Below, piece by piece: positions 9,083 to 15,157 of a stretch of 15,157 nt of DNA (the first letter of the stretch is position 1; each line of letters begins with the position of its first letter). Origin of the DNA: Chloroflexota bacterium. Lineage in GTDB: Bacteria > Chloroflexota > Dehalococcoidia > Dehalococcoidales > UBA3254. The translations under genes were made by a program, and so were the position numbers. The notes beneath the pieces are model-generated. The model was not told the origin of the DNA and did not search any database. It worked only from the letters and a program-made list of their open reading frames with translations. The DNA is taken from contig JAGDMY010000051.1 of the NCBI GenBank assembly GCA_017860765.1, positions 1-15,157 of the forward strand. The letters run 5' to 3'.

Positions 9083-9856
9083 TTGCTCGACCTGCATAAT
9101 CTGGATGAGAAAGACGTCAGGGTCGGCCGGGTCTGCCGTGCCTGCGGAAAAGCGGCAGTGGAATACATAATCAAGGCTGCCCAGCTGGCGCTGCACCGGG
9201 AAATCGCAGCCCTGGTAACAGCTCCTATCAACAAAGAGGCTACACGGCAGGCCGGTTATGGCGAGCTGGGGCACCTGGAACTGCTGGCCCACTATACCGG
9301 AGCCACTGAATACGCCACGCTGCTGATGAGCGGGCCTCTTCGCGTGGTCCATCTAACCACACACTATTCGTTGAAGGAGGCAGTAGGCTGTGTCACCGGT
9401 GAGCGGATTCTGGCCCGCCTGAAGTTGACGCAGGACTCGTTTCAGAAGTGGGGGTTAGCCCGACCCCGCATAGCCGTGGCGGCGTTGAATCCTCATGGTG
9501 GCGAGGGAGGTATTTTGGGTCAGGAAGAAATTCAGGAAATAAGCCCTGCCATTAAAACTGCTCAGGAGGCCGGGATAGATGCCAGAGGACCTTACCCGGC
9601 AGATACTGTGTTCCTACGGGCTATTGGAGGCGAGTTTGACGTAGTCCTGGCGATGTACCATGACCAGGGACATATCCCCGTCAAAGTTTATGGATTTGCT
9701 AAAAGCGTCAGTGTGGCTCTGGGACTTCCCTTTATCCGGACCTCCGTTGACCATGGTACCGCCTTTGATATCGCTGGAAAGGGGATAGCCCAAGCGGAAA
9801 GCCTGGAGGAAGCCCTTAAGGTGGCTGTCAAATTGAGCCAGAACCAGGGACTGTAG
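9083..9856 (+). CDS. pdxA: PdxA-family dehydrogenase, N-terminally truncated, possibly a pseudogene
   Basis: The family oxidises 4-phosphohydroxy-L-threonine in pyridoxal phosphate synthesis; PdxA2 relatives act on D-threonate or D-erythronate phosphates. From the TTG the protein is 257 residues; PdxA is about 330. The metal histidines are kept: H94 in LTTHYSL, H138 in NPHGGEGG and H193 in MYHDQGH. K201 and R219 in FIRTSVDHGTAFDIAGKG are also kept. The N-terminal GDPAGIGPE segment is absent: the frame is open only to 8945. Two substrate-contact positions known from E. coli PdxA differ: H-T becomes H-L at residue 65 (GHLE for GHTE), and the N of GVNxTLG becomes S210. No other stops or frameshifts are seen over about 300 codons. 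It may be a recent pseudogene, a repurposed enzyme or a product of misassembly. Its 3' end overlaps the convergent nitroreductase-like gene by 29 bases. Confidence 0.8.
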   Translation: MLDLHNLDEKDVRVGRVCRACGKAAVEYIIKAAQLALHREIAALVTAPINKEATRQAGYGELGHLELLAHYTGATEYATLLMSGPLRVVHLTTHYSLKEAVGCVTGERILARLKLTQDSFQKWGLARPRIAVAALNPHGGEGGILGQEEIQEISPAIKTAQEAGIDARGPYPADTVFLRAIGGEFDVVLAMYHDQGHIPVKVYGFAKSVSVALGLPFIRTSVDHGTAFDIAGKGIAQAESLEEALKVAVKLSQNQGL

Positions 9857-10667
9857 CGCCGTCGGATAGGCTATTTTCAAAAATAAACCTGGCCACTTGC
9901 GGGGCTTCCAGGAGTTCCCAGACCCCTCGAATTCCGTGATGCAGGGCAGCAACTTCCAGGTGCAGCATGGCAATACCGCAATCCAGTCTTTTGGACACTC
10001 CGCCCCCCAGACCCCTGCCCGCTGTTGATATCGTGATCGCATTCGCCTCGATTTGAAATCGCCAGGGTTGACGGTTGGCGGCTGAAGGGGATAGTCGGGC
10101 AGCTTCCAGGACCGTTTTGACCCAGCCTGGCCAGGCGCTTTCGGGCAGTCCGGTGGTCAAGGCTGAGAGGGGGTTACGACGGCGGCTGCGTACAAACCCG
10201 CTGGCCATACGCTCCCCGAAGGTCCTGGAACGGGTTGAGTATCCCAGGGGGCTTACTGCCGGCACTTTCTCGCCGGGACTTAATTTGATGAATTCAGCCA
10301 CCACCGCCGGTCGGAAGAAGCCGGCTACCCAACAGGTGGACAGGCCGAGGGAGGTAGCTTCCAGAACGAGGCCTTCTCCGGTATAGCCGACTGCCTCCTG
10401 GGCATGAGGGTCGTTCACGTTTCCGATAAAGGCCAGAGCCATGGGTGCCCCTCTGATAAAACCATAGGCTCCCAAAACTAAATTAAAAATTTTATCCGGT
10501 GTTTCAGTAATGAGCTGTGCGCGGGCTCCCGGGAAAGGTCTGAAGTTGTCGCAGGCCTTTTGCAAGTCGGCCAGGACCTCCGGGGGGATGGGCCGCGTGC
10601 TATCATATCGCCGTCTGGAGTGGCGGCCGGCGATGACTGGATACCAGCGTTGATAAGGAATATCCAT
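9828..10667 (-). CDS. Nitroreductase-family flavoprotein (TM1586-like)
   Basis: A 279-residue protein of the FMN-dependent nitroreductase superfamily, closest by eye to the TM1586-type single-chain form with two half-domains. The N-terminal half has the FMN-contact pattern RHSRRRYDSTRPIPPEVL (15 on), then VGYTGEGLVLEATSLGLSTC (93-112) and WVAGFF. The second half repeats the theme in ARLSPSAANRQPWRF (190-204), which fits the S-x-x-N-x-Q-P-W flavin/phosphate contact, and LDCGIAMLHLEVAALHHG (228-245). The electron acceptor is unknown. The ATG lies two bases after the radical SAM stop codon, with AAAGG/CAGG in the end of that gene as ribosome-binding site, so the pair is translationally coupled. 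No signal peptide or membrane segment is present. Confidence 0.83.
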   Translation of the reverse strand: MDIPYQRWYPVIAGRHSRRRYDSTRPIPPEVLADLQKACDNFRPFPGARAQLITETPDKIFNLVLGAYGFIRGAPMALAFIGNVNDPHAQEAVGYTGEGLVLEATSLGLSTCWVAGFFRPAVVAEFIKLSPGEKVPAVSPLGYSTRSRTFGERMASGFVRSRRRNPLSALTTGLPESAWPGWVKTVLEAARLSPSAANRQPWRFQIEANAITISTAGRGLGGGVSKRLDCGIAMLHLEVAALHHGIRGVWELLEAPQVARFIFENSLSDGATVPGSGSI

Positions 10668-10669
10668 TC

Positions 10670-11920
10670 TTATACCTGCCTTTCGAGGCAGAGTTCCCGC
10701 AGGGTATTCAGGGAAGCGAAAAACTCGCGCATCATCAAGCTCACGATGCGCATACCCTGCGGATTGACGCGGATCGAGTGGTTATCCTCCGAGATGGCGC
10801 CGGCTATCTTGAGCAAACTGAGTTCGATGCCCAGCTTTTTGTGTATATCAGCCCCGAACTGCTGGCGGAATTGGTCTTTATCCACACGCAGGCCGAAGAT
10901 TTTGGTCAGGAGATAATAGCGCAAATATTCCTGCTCGGAAAGGAACCTCCAGCGGACGACAGGGAGATGGTCATTCTGTAATAACCCGGCATACCTGTCC
11001 AGCGCGAAGGTATTAACATAAAAGATGCCGTTCACCAGGCTTACCGACCCCGAGCCGATACCGATATAGTCGGCGTAATCGATGATATATTCGTCAATCA
11101 TTCTCGGGCCTCTGGAGAAGCACCACACGGTGGAGGCCTGATAGCCCTGGAGATATATCTCTTTCAGGATCACGTCATAATACTGCTTTTCCCTGGAATT
11201 ATCGACTTTGGCGAACCGGCTCTCAAGGACCTCTTTTTTATGGGGAGAGGGCATGAGAGGGTAGAAGGTCACCTGGTCGATACCCAATTTCTTGAAAGTG
11301 GCAATATCCGCCGCGAATTTTTCCACGGTCTGGAAGGGGAAATTGAAGATGAGGTCTATGTTTAAAGTCTCGAATTGGCCCTGCGCCAGAAGGACTTTTT
11401 GTTCGATTTCCTGCCCGGTACACTGGGTCCTCCCCATGGCTTTCAGCATCTCGTCATCGAAACTCTGGACACCCAGGGATAGGCGTTTGATTCCGGCAGC
11501 TTTCAGGGCAGCGACCGTTTCCGGGGTGATTTCGTGGGGGGTGGTCTCGAGGGAAATTTGTTGGACCGGAAATTTCTTTTTCAGATAATCGATGAAGGAT
11601 AACAACTCATCCATCAGGATAGTCGGAGTCCCGCCGCCGAAATAAAAGTTGGAAAAGGAAAATCCCCTGCGGGCGTAAAGATCAAGTTCCTGCCTCAGAG
11701 AGAGGTAGTACTGGCGGGCTTTTTCTTCATGAAACAAATAGCGGTTAAAGCAGCAGAACGGGCAAAGCCTGCGGCAAAAAGGGATATGAATATAAAGCGA
11801 CAACTCCTCGCCCGGTCGCAAGATCCGGCTGCTAATCCGGGAATCATCAATCTGATCATCCAATTTAAGGAATTTTTCACCTTCACGGTGAGTTACGTAA
11901 CGCGCAATATTTGAGATCAA
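10670..11920 (-). CDS. HemN/HemW-like radical SAM protein
   Basis: A 416-residue radical SAM protein of the oxygen-independent coproporphyrinogen III oxidase family. LYIHIPFCRRLCPFCCF (42-58) holds the cluster cysteines C49, C53 and C56 in CX3CX2C spacing, with C57 directly after. SAM-binding and barrel motifs follow: FYFGGGTPT (92-100), ISLETTPHEI (122-131), LSLGVQSFDDEML (148-159) and NIDLIFNFPFQT (187-198). The C-terminal RFLSEQEYLRYYLLTKIFGL is a HemN_C-like region. It could act in heme synthesis (HemN/HemZ), in heme delivery (HemW), or as a family member of other function; the sequence alone does not decide. The start is TTG at 11920-11918, with GAGG about ten bases upstream. An ATG at 11928 is out of frame and stops after three codons. 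The neighbouring nitroreductase-like gene is coupled and may work in the same redox step. Confidence 0.87.
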   Translation of the reverse strand: MISNIARYVTHREGEKFLKLDDQIDDSRISSRILRPGEELSLYIHIPFCRRLCPFCCFNRYLFHEEKARQYYLSLRQELDLYARRGFSFSNFYFGGGTPTILMDELLSFIDYLKKKFPVQQISLETTPHEITPETVAALKAAGIKRLSLGVQSFDDEMLKAMGRTQCTGQEIEQKVLLAQGQFETLNIDLIFNFPFQTVEKFAADIATFKKLGIDQVTFYPLMPSPHKKEVLESRFAKVDNSREKQYYDVILKEIYLQGYQASTVWCFSRGPRMIDEYIIDYADYIGIGSGSVSLVNGIFYVNTFALDRYAGLLQNDHLPVVRWRFLSEQEYLRYYLLTKIFGLRVDKDQFRQQFGADIHKKLGIELSLLKIAGAISEDNHSIRVNPQGMRIVSLMMREFFASLNTLRELCLERQV

Positions 11921-11951
11921 TAAAGCATAACCTCGAAGGTTTGGTAATTCT

Positions 11952-11957
11952 ATTATA
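11952..11957 (-). promoter_or_regulatory. Predicted -10 element upstream of the radical SAM gene
   Basis: A perfect TATAAT lies on the minus strand in the 66-base gap between pth and the radical SAM gene. No convincing -35 and no TGN extension are seen. A start near 11945 would give a leader of about 25 bases to the TTG. The radical SAM and nitroreductase genes may thus have their own transcript besides readthrough from ligA-pth. Confidence 0.4.
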
Positions 11958-11986
11958 ATGCATTCTGCAGGGGGGCGCTTTCAGGC

Positions 11987-12556
11987 CTAGTTGAACTGGT
12001 TCATGGCAGCGGCGAGGCCTTCGGTTATGAGGCTGACGATAGCCTGGCTCACGCGTTGAATTGTATTTTCGAGGATGGGTTTATCTTCTGAGGTGAAATC
12101 ACCCAGGACATAGTCTATGATGCAGGATTCCTCTTCGCCCTCCACCTGGGGGCGGCTGATCCCCACCCGGATACGGGTAAAATCTCGGGTCCCGAGGCTG
12201 GAGATAATGGAGTCTGCCCCTTTGTGGCCCCCTGAACGGCTGCCTTTGCGGAGGCGGATTTTACCCAACGGTAAATCCAGGTCGTCATGAATGACAATCA
12301 GATCATCCGGAACGACAGCGTATTTCTGCATCAGCTGGACTACGGAGGTCCCGCTGGCGTTCATATAAGTCTGGGGTTTAGCCAGCACCACTTCGAATCC
12401 GGCCACCCTGCCAGTGCCAACCCTCGCCTTAGCCTGTTTTTTATCCAGGGCTATGCGGTTTAATCTGGCAAAATGGTTGAGGCACAGGAAGCCAATGTTA
12501 TGGCGGTTGTTGGAGTATCCTTTACCCGGGTTGCCCAGACCGACTATTAGTTTCAT
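11987..12556 (-). CDS. pth: Peptidyl-tRNA hydrolase
   Basis: Cleaves peptidyl-tRNAs that drop off ribosomes and recycles the tRNA. The 189-residue length is normal. MKLIVGLGNPGKGYSNNRHN contains the catalytic H19. KPQTYMNASG has N66, VIHDDLDLPLGKIRLR has D91, and GSRSGGHKGADSI has H111. IRVGISRP (129-136) and YVLGDF complete the pattern. All expected catalytic and tRNA-binding residues are visible. The ATG lies 29 bases after the ligA stop, with CAGG some 11 bases upstream, so it is probably transcribed with ligA. Confidence 0.97.
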   Translation of the reverse strand: MKLIVGLGNPGKGYSNNRHNIGFLCLNHFARLNRIALDKKQAKARVGTGRVAGFEVVLAKPQTYMNASGTSVVQLMQKYAVVPDDLIVIHDDLDLPLGKIRLRKGSRSGGHKGADSIISSLGTRDFTRIRVGISRPQVEGEEESCIIDYVLGDFTSEDKPILENTIQRVSQAIVSLITEGLAAAMNQFN

Positions 12557-12585
12557 CTTTAAGCTACCTGAAGGGTCCCTGATTC

Positions 12586-14676
<2,091 letters not shown>

Positions 14677-14680
14677 TTAA

Positions 14681-14689
14681 AGTATATCA
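14681..14689 (-). promoter_or_regulatory. Extended -10 promoter of ligA-pth
   Basis: The minus strand reads TGATATACT: TATACT (5 of 6 to consensus) preceded by TG in the extended -10 position. The 17-base-upstream hexamer is a poor -35. The predicted start near 14674 leaves a leader of about 28 bases to the preferred ligA ATG. Confidence 0.5.
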
Positions 14690-14711
14690 TAGTTTTCCGC
14701 TTGTTTCCCGG

Positions 14712-14720
14712 TGGTATAAT
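14712..14720 (+). promoter_or_regulatory. Extended -10 promoter of the MFS transporter gene
   Basis: TGGTATAAT on the plus strand is a perfect TATAAT with the TG extension. The best -35 (TTTTCC, 16-base spacer) is weak. The predicted start is near 14727, just before the AAGGAG Shine-Dalgarno sequence. With the ligA element at 14681-14689 it forms a back-to-back divergent pair. Confidence 0.55.
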
Positions 14721-14731
14721 AGGTTTTAAAC

Positions 14732-14747
14732 AAGGAGTTCTTCGATA
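14732..14747 (+). promoter_or_regulatory. Perfect Shine-Dalgarno sequence before an ATA codon
   Basis: AAGGAG at 14732-14737 is followed seven bases later by ATA (14745-14747), then ATT and ATC in the transporter frame. No ATG, GTG or TTG occurs in this frame between the stop codon TAA (14727-14729) and the TTG at 14781. The site decides the likely start of the MFS gene and implies a rare AUA- or AUU-type start. Confidence 0.55.
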
Positions 14748-15157
14748 ATTATCCGCAGATCCAGCTATAAATGGTATATCTTGACGCTGGCCACGCTCTC
14801 TTACGGCATCATCGCCGGCCTGGACAGGATGTGTCTACCCGTCCTCTTCCCTGAGATTTCCCTGGATCTCAATTTAAGTTTGGTCTCTATAGGGACCATC
14901 TGGGGAATGGACCCCCTGGCCGGTATGTTCATCAGCCTGCCTTCAGGGTTGATAGCCGACCGTTTCGGGTTAAAACGAACGCTGACCATAGTCTGTATTT
15001 TAGCTGGCCTTTTCAGCGCCTTAAGAGCTTTTACCCACAGTTTCTTCAGCCTGGCTGCCACAATGTTCTTGTTCGGCCTGATGGCAGCCATAACACCGGC
15101 AATTGTGCCCAAAACCAGTGCCCTCTGGTTTCCCAAACGCTATTTGGGACTGACTAA
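14745..15157 (+). CDS. MFS transporter, N-terminal part (runs off right edge)
   Basis: The first 137 codons of a major facilitator superfamily transporter, an inner-membrane secondary carrier; the substrate cannot be read from this part. After a short charged start (RRSSYKWY) come four hydrophobic segments at about residues 11-27, 44-64, 79-97 and 102-122. The loop between the second and third is PSGLIADRFGLKRTL, the MFS motif A (G-x-x-A-D-R-x-G-x-K-R). DR in the first segment (AGLDRM) and PAIVPKTSALWFPKRYLGL near the edge also fit. The start is inferred at ATA 14745 from the AAGGAG seven bases upstream. The first conventional in-frame start, TTG at 14781, has no ribosome-binding site and would remove the conserved YKWYIL entry into the first helix. 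The gene is transcribed away from ligA. Confidence 0.8.
   Translation, partial: MIIRRSSYKWYILTLATLSYGIIAGLDRMCLPVLFPEISLDLNLSLVSIGTIWGMDPLAGMFISLPSGLIADRFGLKRTLTIVCILAGLFSALRAFTHSFFSLAATMFLFGLMAAITPAIVPKTSALWFPKRYLGLT

Noticed and set aside
10670..11920. The radical SAM protein as the missing three-Cys partner of the TcmP-like protein
   Set aside because: It has CX3CX2C but also HemN/HemW-type GGGTPT, GVQSF and C-terminal features. It is over 5 kb away in a different transcription unit.

Overview
The window is about 15.2 kb of gene-dense, roughly half-GC bacterial chromosome with almost no intergenic DNA. No stretch over 300 bases lacks a gene; the longest is about 180 bases at 8900-9082. 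Most content is housekeeping: two aminoacyl-tRNA synthetases, GAPDH, enolase, DNA ligase and peptidyl-tRNA hydrolase. By memory of family sequences and of the neighbourhood (ligA, pth and a HemN-like gene near eno and gap), I suspect a Dehalococcoidia-like Chloroflexota or another deep-branching anaerobe. That is inference and needs a database search. I see no RNA genes, CRISPR array, insertion sequence, phage genes or convincing intrinsic terminator.

Layout. Transcription is almost entirely leftward. Right to left from 8.9 kb: a SLOG/TIGR00725-type protein, eno, two tandem paralogous metallo-beta-lactamase (MBL) hydrolases with a C-terminal helical domain, a TcmP-like protein, gap, a third and different MBL protein, then lysS and serS (serS runs off the left edge). 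Spacing is 8 to about 105 bases, so this is probably one long operon or a few overlapping ones, with an extra promoter before lysS. A second leftward group from 14.7 kb is ligA, pth, a HemN/HemW-like radical SAM gene with its own promoter, and a nitroreductase-like gene coupled to it by a 2-base gap. Two genes point right: a damaged pdxA (8.95-9.86 kb) and the start of an MFS transporter (14.75 kb to the edge). Each is expressed divergently from outward-facing extended -10 promoters.

Main oddities. (1) The enolase is 399 residues because about 31 residues are missing cleanly in frame right after the S-G-A motif. This removes the mobile catalytic loop, while the barrel active-site residues remain. 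(2) pdxA lacks its N-terminus, including the GDPAGIGPE region, and has replaced two conserved substrate-contact residues. (3) The SerRS coiled-coil arm is about 15 residues shorter than in Bacillus. (4) Two genes, tcmP-like and the MFS transporter, have a perfect AAGGAG Shine-Dalgarno sequence 6-7 bases before an in-frame ATA codon, suggesting rare AUA/AUU-type starts. (5) The TcmP-like gene sits between glycolytic genes without its usual three-Cys partner.

Functionally, eno and gap belong to lower glycolysis/gluconeogenesis, lysS, serS and pth to translation, and ligA to replication and repair. The MBL, SLOG, nitroreductase and TcmP proteins have no assignable substrates from sequence alone. 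I found no clear new multi-gene system. The best candidates for something undescribed are the loop-less enolase and the solitary TcmP with its tandem MBL neighbours.
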